Assembly (NCBI RefSeq): GCF_033115175.1
Contig: NC_084838.1
Location: forward strand, 66,308,468 to 66,372,467
Length of the DNA stretch: 64,000 nucleotides
DNA from: Lepus europaeus
Taxonomy: Eukaryota; Chordata; Mammalia; Lagomorpha; Leporidae
Direction of reading: 5' to 3'
Positions 12,331-23,100 of this stretch are shown here, in pieces. Every line of letters begins with the position of its first letter. The first letter of the stretch is position 1. The translations under genes and the position numbers were made by a program. The notes below the pieces were generated by a model. That model was not told where the DNA came from and ran no database searches. It was given only the letters and a program-made list of their open reading frames with translations.

Positions 12331-15300
12331 CTCCATTATAGAATGTTTGTGTTTGGTTATAAAGTATGTACATAATAATTAATAACTGAGATTTTTTTTA
12401 GTATGGGAGTTATATAATAAAACTTCTGTTTTATTATAGTTAACTGGGTAGCACAGTGTCCAATCAGGAAAAGATTAGAAGCAGAAAAATAAACAAAAAT
12501 ATTATTGTAGTAGTCTGAGAAACAGAGACATTTGTGTTGGAAAGATAGGCCTCTGGTGCTAAGACAAGGACACAAGACATTTTCTTAAAGAACTGAACAC
12601 AAATAAATAAGAATGGTACTTTTACATTTATAACACGAATATTGACTGGAATAGACCATTTAAAGTCATCATATATGTGGGAAAATAATCTTTGGGTATT
12701 TTTCTTTAAATCCCTCCAAGATTGGTTTAGTTTTTCTAGTAATTTTGGAGATGTGGACAATGAATTCCGAAAATCAGGATGACTGAAGTAATGTATGGTC
12801 ATATAGGAAATAATGATTATTCACAAATATATGCTCTGTCCACCTAATATAGTGTGCCTAGTTAAAGAGAAAACTTTAGTACCTGTAAGAAGAATGATGG
12901 ATATTTTCCACCACTGAATGGATCAATTATTTTGACATTTTGTAGGATAACATGAACTTTTTTAATTACTGTCATCAAGAACTCTTTGGGACTATGAATT
13001 CATCCATTCCCAATCAGATTCTATTATTGTGAAATTTTGATGAGTGTTATTATTGGTGAGGCTAATCTCTGATCAAACTTTAGGTAGGTGTAGCTTTCCT
13101 CACAGGTCCAAAACATTAAGTTGCAGCTAACCAGCTACTGTGGTGTCTAAGCAATGGGTAGCATGTGTTGATTCGTTCAAGAGACTTATTTTGTAATCTG
13201 CTTATAGCCCAGTTTTGTGCTTGTTGATGGGAATAGGAAGTGTGTGGAGATTCTTAGAATTTAATAGAGTATAAATATATAAAGTAAAATACAAAATTAT
13301 AGAAAATAAGGAGAAAAAATAATGAAAGTCCAGAGGCAGGGCAAATTCATTCTGTTTAGTGGACAACACAAAGCTTTATAAGGAATGTGATATTCACATG
13401 GAATGGACAATGAACAACCAGTTCCTTTATTCTTTTTCTCTTGTAATCTCCATACTTCCCTTCCTTTACTTCCTCACTTATTTATAAAGTATATTGTAGT
13501 GTTTGAAGCAATATGATAGGAGTGTTTGGTTCCAATCAAACATGACCTGGTCTCAAACAGTCAAAGAATACTACACTAAATGTACACACCAAGTGGAAAT
13601 CACGTGACATAACTACAGCAGTGTAAGACAGAGAAAAAGTCTGAAAAGTACTCAAAAATACAGTCTTCATGTCTCTGCTGTATTCTTTGTTTTCAAAACT
13701 GTTGAATGCATGTCCATAGACTGCTTAGGGACACAGCTGCATTTGGGAAGTGCGGTGAGATCTGAACCAAGATACAGGACTAGTTTGCCACTGACTACTT
13801 ACAATCCCCAGATCGGGAAGAGCCACACTTCCTGTTACATGGAAATCAACTTGTGATATTTCACTTCTGAAATCATTTTCTGAAACTGTTAGAAAGACCC
13901 TTTAAAAATAATTTCATGGCTCTATATTGGTGCTTTCTTGCTAAAAATGTGAAACCTGAACTTGGTGGACACCAAAGTCTTATTAGCTTTGAAAAACTGC
14001 TGTGCCTTGGGTTTTCCTCTTGTTTTTTCTCCCTTCTTAACTATTGAATCTTGAAGCACATTCTTTCATTAAGGAGATTCAGCACCCTCTACAGTAGTTG
14101 ATTGCAAGTCATTAACAGCCTGCAGCATGTCCTAGTCTTGCAAGATAAGAGTCAGGCTTGCGCAAGTGAAATTTTAAACAAATGTCTTACTTTTCTATCA
14201 TTCTCAAACAGTACAAACTTTGGTTGGCTGCAGATCCAATAATCAAATTGTAGTTTAAAATTTAACTTCATTTTCAGGTTATGTCCTGTGACTTTGACAT
14301 TCTGCAGCTGTTGAAACCAAGATTTTCCTTCTTATAAAGAATCTTGTTCCCCCTCCCAGGAACTATCCATGATTCTTGTCCATTGTGTTCCCCATTCTTG
14401 TACCACTCAGCCTGTTTCTCAGTTTTTAGTCTCTGGAGATTTTCCCTGTACTCAGTGATTAATTACCTGCTTTCTGGTGATTTCTCAATCTTTTTATTTT
14501 AAAATATTTCTTCATTTCAAAGTTCTCTCACAGAAGATACAAGCACTAAATGGCAAGGTACATAACTGCAGGTACCATACTCTCCATTCACCTTTTGTCT
14601 TTACTGCTAAAGACATCATTTAAAAAATGTATTAAAATCATAAAAGTTTAAATCCAAAAAATAAACACTAGGCAGTTGATTTCCTTAGTTGAAACCTTAG
14701 CATTTAAAGGTTGAAGTGATAAAAATGTGCTCATACTGGATATGACTAACAATACACTTATTTGTGTTATCAATAATTGTATTTTAAAAAGAGGCTGCAA
14801 ATATGTAGATAGGTGGTCTCTGAATGTTTAAACTGAATAGATTTGAAAAATAAAGCCAAGACAATTTTATTGTTAGGAAACACTGAAATTCAGTGCTTCA
14901 CGCATGCATTAATAGAGCTTCTTGACAAATCACCTGTTAAATTTTAGCTGACAGCTTGTCATATATTAATTATAAATAATTGTAATATACGGCTATCATA
15001 ATGCATGCAAAAAAACAGGAAAGGTAATTAGAGTATATCCTTTGTTTTCTCCCTTCACTTCTTGCTCACAAGAAAAAAAATGACCCAGTGTTTCACTTGG
15101 GTTGGGATAGTGCCAGTGGTTAATGGAATGCCCCACTCCACTAAAGAATTTAATGGGAATATCCATTTGTCACAGTCGCATGCTGTAATCTCCAGTAGCT
15201 GAGCCAATGGAAAATAGCATTGTACCATAACGTCCTCTACACACTGCAGGTGAGGGTGAAGTGCAGGAGTCAAAGTGAGCAGACGGGAAAGGGCCTGGCT

Positions 15301-16142
15301 CTCCTAGGCCTTTCTTTAGAGAAAGATGCAGATTTATTTTCTTAAAGAGGACAGTGGTGCCTGACGGTGACAAGAAATGCCACCTGGAGGAATAGCATGT
15401 GTGTTTCTCTCTTGTGGAGACAGGTGTGAATGAGTGCACAGCATGTGTCAAAATCTCTAATCACAACCTTGGTGGAAGCCCAGCTGTTTGTGAAAAGGCC
15501 AGGATCAGGTTCTCATTTCAATCGTCTTCCTGTTTTAAGTTTCAACTTTCAAATCTGAAGAATGGGAAGAACAATACCTAAATGTGCAATGTTACTATAG
15601 AATCCACAGGACTGTATGAATCAAAGCATTCAGTATGGCACAGAGTTTTGCCTCCTGTTCCTCTCCACAGTTAGGTGGAATTACAGTGTCTCATTACTTT
15701 ATAGGTGTATATCTTATACCCTCAAGTTAAGTAATATACTGTTTAATTTAGGGACCCTCTTATATTACTCTATGAATAAAATTTGAAAAAAATGCTGTCA
15801 AACATTTTAACACTTGTAGAGGTGAATATTTATGATATTTGAGGATTAAGGCCATTTAATTATTCTTTCTGCATTTAGTAGATTAATTAAGTATGCTGGA
15901 CATGATGAATCTTAGACTTAATGTAGCACCTGTAGGAAAAGATCTCAGTAGTTTCAATGCCTTATGAAACTGCTTGTATGTTCAGAACATGTCACTTGAA
16001 CCTGTACTGTGTTTCTCTATTCCAGCTAGATCTAATAAAACCACTACAGTCTTCACAAAGAAAAAATGATAAGCAACAATTTACTTCATAACCCAGCTAA
16101 TAATTTATCACCAGTATAGAAAGATTTGAAAAACATAGGATT

Positions 16143-16275
16143 TGAAGTCAAACAGATCTAAGATCAGAATTCTAGCTTGACTACTCACTGACTAAATCAG
16201 CTTAGACAAATTACTTCTCTTTTACTCCTGTTTCCTCACTTATACAATGAGACAAATAATACTTCAACTAACACA
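16143..16275 (+). repeat. MIR fragment
   Basis: The order tttgaagtcaaacagatcta, attctagcttgactactcac, gacaaattacttctctttt, cctgtttcctcacttataca, atgagacaaataatac matches sense-strand MIR (ccacttactagctgtgtgacc ... cctcagtttcctcatctgtaaaatg). It is decayed but in order. Confidence 0.55.
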
Positions 16276-16276
16276 G

Positions 16277-16492
16277 CAGTGGTTCAGTCTGGAGACAAGA
16301 CAGTGCCTTTGCAACATTTTCTTAAAATCACTAGCAACAGGGTCAAAACATAAGCATTACATAGCAGTGTTTGTAGAGTGTAGAATATGCTGTATTCTTT
16401 TTTCCCTACTTCTGCTTCATTGAAAAAAATTTCCTTATGACTTACTAGATTCATGACCCACAAAAGGTCAAATGCACATTTTGAAAACACTG
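16277..16492. repeat. Possible short hAT-like DNA element
   Basis: About 215 bp is bounded by cagtggttcagtctgg on the left and ttttgaaaacactgg on the right. These ends are imperfectly inverted and resemble the hAT termini cagtggttctcaaa / tttgagaaccactg. No clean 8-bp target duplication is visible. Confidence 0.3.
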
Positions 16493-17880
16493 GTTTATAA
16501 TAACAGGCTTAACATAATGCTTAATACATAATGCACGTCTAACAACAGATTACTATTATTGTTGTCACAATTATTTTTAGTCCTCCTTTAGGATGCTTCA
16601 TGATAAATAAGAATAAAATCTTCTGAGTGTTTCTAGGAACTAACTCCCTTGGATGAGATCCAACACAGACTCATACTCATCGTATGCTGAATTATGCACT
16701 AGAGGGGGTTGTGCTTTACAAAGCTCCTGTGTGCTGTTCATCACAGAATGTTAGAGCTGGAAGGGAACTAAGAAAATGTCTAGTCCTATTGCTTCATTTT
16801 CCTTCATGTAAGTATTTATGATTTTAAAATAGTCTCCACTGCTCATTGATAAGATGGAAAATGGCTTCTTTGACTTAGCGGTTGAAGGGAATGAGGAATA
16901 GTTGGTGTGATGGGGGACATTAGATCATGAGATCTGGATTTTTATTCTGCTTCTGCCATGAAATAGCTGGGGGCTCTAAGACTCTCAGGGATTTAGTTTC
17001 TATATTTGCAAAAGTGAGGTGATTTCAACAGATGATGAGCCCACCTCTGCTCTTTGACTTAAAATGTCCAAATGATAAACAAGCATTAGCGTCAGCATTC
17101 TGCTGTGTTAGTGAATATATTAATCTACGTGTAGCTGGCTGTAGACTTACTTCCACTACTACTTGGATGTTCAGTGGGTGTTTGGCTCCTTATTGGTCTC
17201 ATCTATCTCAACAGCATCATCTTAGTAATTCTCCTTCTGTTTTGCCTAACAGCTCGGACTCTGTAGTCTCCTCCCTCCACCCAACATCTCCTTACTACTT
17301 TCTCTAAGATGGTGAGGCTGCAGTAGGGACAGGAACACCTAGGATCCCTTGATGTCAGTTAGGCTCACATCCTTTACTTGCATTGTCCTCTCTCTCTGAT
17401 TTCTGCTTGCTCACCTTGATAACAGTCATCATTGAGTTCTCTAGCTAGTCTAACTTGATACGACCGTGGTAAGATGATAAATCTTCAACTATGCCCTCTG
17501 AGAGCAGGCAGGCTTGCCAGATGGGTTCTTCTTAAAGGTCAGATCTGCAGCAAGAGGGATGTGTCTCTCTCCACTGGAGATAACAGCATAAGAATATTAG
17601 GGTTTTAAAATCTTCATTGTCCCCCCCCACCCCAACATCCAGTCTGGATGACAAAAGTGGGATCACCAATTTCAGAGAGAAGATACGACAATGAAAACCC
17701 CATGTTGGAGTTTTCATCTTGGGTGAGAACACCTATGGAGAGGCTGAAATTTCTGGACTCATTCTTAGGGCACAGAGAGCAGGCGTCCATCATGCTTGCT
17801 CAGCCTTTGAGCTCCTTGTGGCATCAGCCATGGGTTGAGAGCTTGAGTAGGAATACATTTCTTCCTGATTTTTACCATGA

Positions 17881-17913
17881 TGCTAACTTAAAAAAAAAAA
17901 AAGAAAAAAAAAG
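17881..17913. repeat. Poly(A)-rich tract
   Basis: An interrupted run of A. No retroposed body or target-site duplication could be linked to it, so its origin is unclear. Confidence 0.7.
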
Positions 17914-18866
17914 TCATGCCGGGATGCTCCTCCCCCACTACCAACTTGTTGGAAAACTAAACTTCACTTAGCAAGGCTCCTTTCAAAAATATGTGATTTC
18001 TCTTCCGAACACACAGGGGGCAGAGGATTACTGACCAATCCTTCAGCGCTTTTCAGGAGCAGCGCGTGCAGATGGCAGAAACAAACGGGCAGCTTGAGAC
18101 AACAGTCAGTATGCCGGAAAACGAGGCTGCATCCGAAGGGGTCTGCTTACCTCTGCCCTTTCAGACAGCTTGGAGTTTGCAGAAATGAGAATGTGTGCAA
18201 GGGCGGGCCTGCACACAGGTTCAGTCATGGAGGTGGCTGGAAGCCCTGGCTTGACTTTAGTTAACCTTTCTGACCAAGTTTCTAATGAATTGTGTTGGGC
18301 CCATTGCCAGCAGTGGCTTCCACATGCTGGCTTTTCCCACATGCTGGAGATCCTTCGAGCAGCGAAGAAGGTTAAAAATCCTCTTTCTGCTAAGGATCCG
18401 CACAGGGCCCCTTAGCCACCCTTGCCTTCTGTGGAGGAAGCATGCATAGCCCGACGACTCCGCGTCCTTCCAGGCAGACGGTTTCACGGTATCCTTCAGA
18501 GAAGCCGCGGAGCTTTGATGATTTCCAACATCATAAAAGCAAGTAGCATGAAAGCAAAACAAGTTATTCCACTAAGATTTGGATTCAGTACTTCCTTATT
18601 TTTTTCCTCTTTGCCCTCAAAGTGGATCCCCCACAAGCCTCCCCAAATGAGGCTGCCAAGGTGAACTGGGGCGGACACAAACTGTGTCTCATCAACCCGC
18701 GCTCCTTATATTATCACCACCGCTTTGAAAAGGGCGCGACCAGCATTTTTTTTTCCTCCAGAGCGCCAGGACACTGAGCAGGAAGCGCCGGGGCGTGCAT
18801 CTCTTAGGAGATGAGTGCATCTGTTAGAGAGGGTCTTTTCTGGCCTGGTGGATGGATGCTGGGGAG

Positions 18867-18884
18867 TGACGTCACCCCGCCCCC
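18867..18884 (+). promoter_or_regulatory. CRE (TGACGTCA) followed by GC box
   Basis: A full 8-bp cAMP response element palindrome at 18867-18874 is immediately followed by ccccgcccc, a GC-box (Sp/KLF-type) core. The pair sits at the upstream edge of the CpG island, about 1.24 kb before the start codon. CREB/ATF binding is the known role of the motif; its use here is inferred. Confidence 0.6.
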
Positions 18885-18890
18885 TCCTCT

Positions 18891-18935
18891 GCAAGTGTGA
18901 GTGTGAGTGCGTGTGAGTGAGTGTGCGTGCGCGGT
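18891..18935. repeat. TG-rich (GTGAGT/GTGTG) low-complexity tract
   Basis: An imperfect series of gtgagtgtgag and gtgtgcgtgcg units lies in the CpG island. It is alternating purine-pyrimidine sequence with some potential for Z-DNA. Confidence 0.6.
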
Positions 18936-19013
18936 GCGCCTCGGTCGCCCAGCTCTCCCGCCTGCCCCTCCTGCGTCCAGCTCTCGGCCCTCTCAGTGGG
19001 TCAGCGGTCCAGA

Positions 19014-19168
19014 TGCAGGGATTCTCCAGCGGGCGCCGCGGGCCCCGAGCTGCCCGCGCCCGGGCGCACCCACGGTCACACTCACGCGTAGGCAGGGCGT
19101 ACTCACAGCCCCCCAGCGCCGGGGCGCCGCGATTCTGTGGGATCCCCTGCACGTCAGGAGGATTTTAG
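19014..19168 (+). other. Possible upstream ORF in the 5' leader
   Basis: An ATG at 19014 (context cagATGc, -3 is c) opens 51 arginine- and glycine-rich codons ending at tag (19166-19168). It counts as a uORF only if transcription starts upstream of 19014, which is unknown. It and 19841 are the only ATGs I found between 19000 and the main start. Confidence 0.3.
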
Positions 19169-19487
19169 AAATCATCCAGACGAGGAAACAAAGAGAGGAG
19201 CCTTTCCAATTACTTTCCTGAGCTTTTTGTTTGAATTTCCCCCACCAAGCCAGCTCGCCTGCCACCGTCACTACAAGGTTCACGCGAGGTCCAAAGACGG
19301 GGGCCGGGCTGGCCACCCCACCACCTCCTGGCCCTGGACTCCACCGCGCCCCCTCTGCCCCCCGCGGGCCTTAGTTTCTGGTTACCTCGCGTGCGCTTCA
19401 CTTTTGGGGGGAAAGAAGAGAAGAAGGGGAGGGAGGCGCTGAGGAGGGCAGCCGAGTTGCTATTTGTGGCCAAAGATTCCTCTTTAA

Positions 19488-19675
19488 AAGCAGCAGCAGC
19501 AGCAGGAAGGAGGAAGCGGGCGAGGCGGAGGGAGAAGAGACGCAGCCCCGGACCCCCCAGCCGCGAGCGGCGGAGCCTCGAGAAGCGGGAGGAGGAGGAG
19601 GAGGTGGAAGAGGAGGAGGAGGAGGAGGGAGAGCAGACACCCAGCGGCGGCGGCAGCGGCGGCGGCGGCGGCGGC
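19488..19675 (+). repeat. Cluster of (AGC)n, (GGA)n and (GGC)n trinucleotide repeats
   Basis: Within 190 bases there is a run of five AGC units (about 19489-19503), a polypurine GAG/GGA array (about 19587-19629) and an almost pure GGC array with one AGC interruption (about 19643-19675). All lie in the presumed 5' UTR or proximal promoter. Such arrays are length-polymorphic in mammals. Confidence 0.8.
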
Positions 19676-19754
19676 CTGAGGCGCGGGCGCGGGGCGAGCG
19701 AGAGCGGGCGGAGAAATCGCCGCGGAAGCCGCGGGCTCTGAGGGCCGGGAGGAC

Positions 19755-19796
19755 GGCCCGGGAAGAGGAGGCGGAGGAGGCGGAGGAGGCGGAGAA
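19755..19796 (+). repeat. Polypurine minisatellite, unit GCGGAGGAG
   Basis: Three consecutive 9-base units gcggaggag, flanked by more GA-rich sequence, lie immediately upstream of the G-quadruplex motif. Confidence 0.75.
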
Positions 19797-19826
19797 GGGG
19801 GTAGGGGTGGAGGGAGGGCGGGGGGG
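19797..19826 (+). promoter_or_regulatory. G-quadruplex motif in the presumed 5' UTR
   Basis: Five G-runs (GGGG, GGGG, GGG, GGG, GGGGGGG) are separated by loops of 1-5 bases. This satisfies the standard G3+N1-7 rule for intramolecular G4 formation on the + strand, and so in the RNA if transcribed. 5' UTR G4s can repress translation; that role here is inferred. Confidence 0.6.
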
Positions 19827-19840
19827 ACGCGCTCCTGTGG

Positions 19841-20118
19841 ATGCTGGATTTCGGGTTTTTGGACTCACTCGCTGACTCTCCTCCACTTCCTCGCTCTGGA
19901 CTGGGCTGGCCGCACGAGGGCTGGGCGGCGGCGGCGGCGACCAGGGGGGGCTCCCGCGGCGACGGCCGCTGCTCGGCGGGATTAAATTGGCCGCCCGGAG
20001 GCGGCGGCGCGGCAGGCGCGGGCTGTGCGGCCGTGGCGGGGCGCGAAGGAGCTGGAGGAAAGTGCTGGTGCCGGCGCGGGAGGCGGTGGCGGCGACGGCC
20101 CGGAGCCAACATGACCAG
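19841..20118 (+). other. In-frame upstream ATG; possible N-terminal extension
   Basis: An ATG at 19841 is 270 bases upstream of the favoured start at 20111 and in the same frame, with no stop between them. If used it would add 90 residues rich in Gly, Ala and Arg before the MT(S/R) start. Its context (tggATGc, t at -3) is weak, whereas 20111 has A at -3, so I favour 20111. The extension has no recognised domain. Confidence 0.3.
20111..20118 (+). CDS. First coding exon (8 coding bases) of an unidentified gene
   Basis: The sequence gccaacATGACCAG|GTGAGT contains an ATG with A at -3, then eight coding bases (Met, Thr and two bases of an AG- codon: Ser or Arg). It is followed at once by a near-consensus donor (CAG|GTGAGT, GT at 20119-20120). 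It sits near the 3' side of a CpG island, as a first coding exon should. The remaining exons are not visible, so the first intron would exceed 43.8 kb. Function cannot be read from eight bases. As I remember it, FIGN (fidgetin, a microtubule-severing AAA ATPase) has a very short N-terminal coding piece (MISS...), a long first intron and a gene-poor neighbourhood; ATG ACC AG differs by one base from a possible ATG ATC AG. This is a hypothesis only. The ATG could also lie in a noncoding first exon. Confidence 0.5.
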
Positions 20119-23100
20119 GTGAGTCCCCTGAACTGCCCCGGTCCGCCCCCCGCTCCACACTCGGGTCCTCCCTCAGGAGCTGCGCAGGGATCTCCCTGCG
20201 CGGGGCTCCGGCTGCTGGCGCGCTCCTGCGCCCGAGAGCCCCACGACCCTGCGCCGGAGCGCAGTTCTCTCTTCAGAACCTCCCCGGGCAGGGGTGCTCC
20301 CCTGCGCGGTTCACTTCTCGCCGGAACCCCAGACCCTGGAGAGAGGCGGTTCTGGAGGATGGGGGTGCCCGGGTACGTGTGTGTGTGTGTGCGTGGTGTG
20401 TGCGCGCGCGACCCCCGCGCCCTCCTCTAGGGTGGGCGTAGTATTGGGGGGCAATGGTGGAGCGGCGGGGCAGTCGACCTTACTCGGGGCTTCTGGCTCC
20501 GCTCGCGTGTTTCAGTGGCAGGGCTTCCTGCTTTGAGGAGGGCTGGTTATGGTGAGGGGGGCGATTTCTTTTTCTTTCTTTCCTCTGAACTAGTGGGGAG
20601 AAGGAGAAATAGCAGGAATCGAAGTCCAGGCGGCTGCCACCGAGGAGGGGGATTGTTGGGGAGACCTGTCCTCCCTCGGCAGAAGCGCGGCCCGAGTTCC
20701 GCTACGGGGACCCGGTGTGCTTCCACACACCCTCGTTCCGTGGGGGAAGGCAACGCGTGATTCCCGGCGGCGAGCCAAAGTTGTGGGAAACAATTGGAAA
20801 AGAAAGCCGCGAGCGAACCAAAGATTCTTGGCTTTCCTATAGATTTACCGTAGCTTTTCTTATAGGCGTGGAGGAAACTTGCATTGCTTTTCTGCGACGT
20901 TGATTTTTTTTACTTTAAAGCACCAACGAGTGAAGTCGGTATTTTTAGACTTAGGAAAAAAAAAATCTTGAACACTTAAGTGTGAGATTGGTTTTCATTA
21001 ATTGGGTGTTCCTAGGATTCTGAATATAGTAGTTCCATTCTTCAAAACCAAGACTATTACAGTCCTCTTGTATTGTTTGCAGTTCGCCTTACAGTAGTAA
21101 CTACTTGCCAAATGTCTCCTCCGTTTTCTAAAATTCTTGGCGTGATCCCCCAACCTAATCCACAGTTGCACCTTAAGTACCTAGGAAGATAGGATAGCAC
21201 TTCCCGTATTTCCTCTTGAAGTTTTTGTTTTTTCTTTTACACGTCCAAAGACGGTACCAACGTTTAACAGAGTTGTACCCATTTTGAGCTTCTCAGAAGC
21301 TAGTAACAGCGTGTGGCTGAGTTGGATTTCCAGAGCTACAAACGAGGACTTGACCCTCCGGGGTGTCCTTTCTGACCATGTTGTAGCACGCCTATGGGGA
21401 GTTGGTTCAGCTGTAGTTACTTGAGACCATTTTGACTGTTCTAAGTGTATGTGCGCACCACCTGCTCAACTTGAGTGAAACCAGGTGAAGTACTAAGACT
21501 TGAAGCATTCTGCTGTAAAGGGAGCTTTAGATGCTACCAACGTAAAGATCATGCTGGTAGGGAATCTGATATCTAGGAACATACTAAGTAGATACTCCAC
21601 TGAGTCCCAAAGTGTGTCCTGTATATGCTGCGGGTAGGTATTATAGCCCATTTTCAATGCCCCTTGTCCGATTTCTTGAAATGGGCATCCTAAATGGACA
21701 ATAACATTTTCCCACCTCCCACCTCCCATAATTATGTACTGTACTTTGCTTTCCAATGGAGCTAGCAGTTCTGTGACAGATTTCTTAAATTCACCCTCAT
21801 GCTATCAGCTATTATTGTACTTTCAAAGTGTGAAATTGACAAGCTGGTCAGTTTCATGAATTCAGCTGTCAGAGTGTGTCCAGTTAAAAATTGCTAAAAG
21901 CTGTAAATGTGCCTGCCTGGAATTTTCTTTTGTGACTGAGAGACATCAAGAGGATAGGGGCTTAAGGGGTGGTATTAATTAGACATCTTTTAAAATTATG
22001 TGTGCTGCAGTGTGAGCTTTATCACTCGCTGTGGTTGGGAAATACATTTAGATTTCCACTATTGTAAAAGTGGCATTCAGTTTTTATCTGTATCTCATTT
22101 TAAGTAGTGATCACTTTACATCATCTGTTCTGAAAGCCATCAGTAAAAAGGGTATAAATGGAATGAGACTCAAAGAGGAAAAGTGTCTCTCTTGTATGAT
22201 TTTAATGTAGTTAATTGATATATTACTTTTGTAATGACATGTAAAAAGGTAGATGAATTAACCATTTTATTGTGGAGGTTATGTAACAGAAATCCTTCTT
22301 GGGCCAGCACAGTTCCACAGTCACTAAAGTAATCAAAGGCAATCATCTATTTTAATATACATGTATTACAGTAGATAACCATAGATGCAAAGCTGCTTTA
22401 AGTATTCAGTCCAATGATTTGTTTTGCCTTTAAGATTGACACTCATTTAGAACCAGAATATCTCAAAGTCCAGAAGTAAGAACTGGAATCCCTTCATCTG
22501 CTGCTATTTGCTAAGCCACTAGGGGCCTGTATAACTTCTTATATTCAGGAGATACCCTGGTATGGCAAATGCGAACCCTTCCTAGAGAGACATTGAGAAA
22601 AGAAAAATTCTACTAGGCAGTCCCTCAAGTTTTGTGTTTTTCTTCTTCTTTTTCTTTAATGCATTAACTCATGCTCTGATGTGAGTTACAGACATTGACT
22701 GAAGGACATTTCTGAAATGTTATTTGGGGTTTCTCTGACTACTTATGGCAGCAAGAGGCTGATTTTTCATATAGAGTGTGAAACAGAATGGAGAGCAGTG
22801 TTTGCGTAAATTCATAGATGATCTCGGTTTCTCAGTGTATGGCAAGGTTAAACAAAGAGGGACATTCATAACTTTTCTTTATTGAACTGATAAGGATGTT
22901 ATTTGCATAATGTAGGGTTAAAAGATAAATGAAGCAGAATTACTTTAGGGGAAGTATAGTCATAGATTGATGGTATGCTTAAACTAGCTTTGGAAGTGCT
23001 GCACAAGTTTGTTTGAAAGGAGAACCTGAGGCTTGGGCTACCGTGCTGCAAGCACTTGAGGGACCTGGACTGAAGAGACACCATACATTTTTAAGTGTCA

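Larger units (their letters stand above)
12331..18700. other. CSINE-free flank upstream of the CpG island
   Basis: I see no gene and no recognisable CSINE in this 6.4 kb. A MIR fragment (about 16143-16275) and a possible short DNA-transposon relic (about 16277-16492) are the only repeats I could place. The frames of 60-112 codons lack any domain or splice support. This is the 5' flank of the gene whose first exon lies at the CpG island. Confidence 0.55.
18700..20790 (+). promoter_or_regulatory. CpG-island promoter of the + strand gene
   Basis: Base composition changes abruptly from AT-rich to very GC- and CpG-rich, and back to AT-rich after about 20,800. This is a CpG-island promoter with no obvious TATA box at a defined start. 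It contains a palindromic CRE and GC box (18867-18884), a TG-rich tract (about 18891-18935), trinucleotide repeats (19488-19675), a G4 motif (19797-19826), the first coding ATG (20111) and a strong donor (20119). Such islands commonly fire in both directions, but I see no minus-strand exon. The transcription start cannot be fixed from sequence alone. Confidence 0.9.

Noticed and set aside
18706..19886. Other long overlapping frames in the CpG island (104-162 codons, both strands)
   Set aside because: Composition-driven. They overlap each other and read through simple repeats.
19210..20160. A 316-codon open frame on the minus strand across the CpG island
   Set aside because: It is Pro/Arg/Ser low complexity, antisense to the GGA/GGC repeats, with no domain. 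Stop codons are simply rare in such GC-rich DNA. I found no splice or promoter support for a minus-strand gene.
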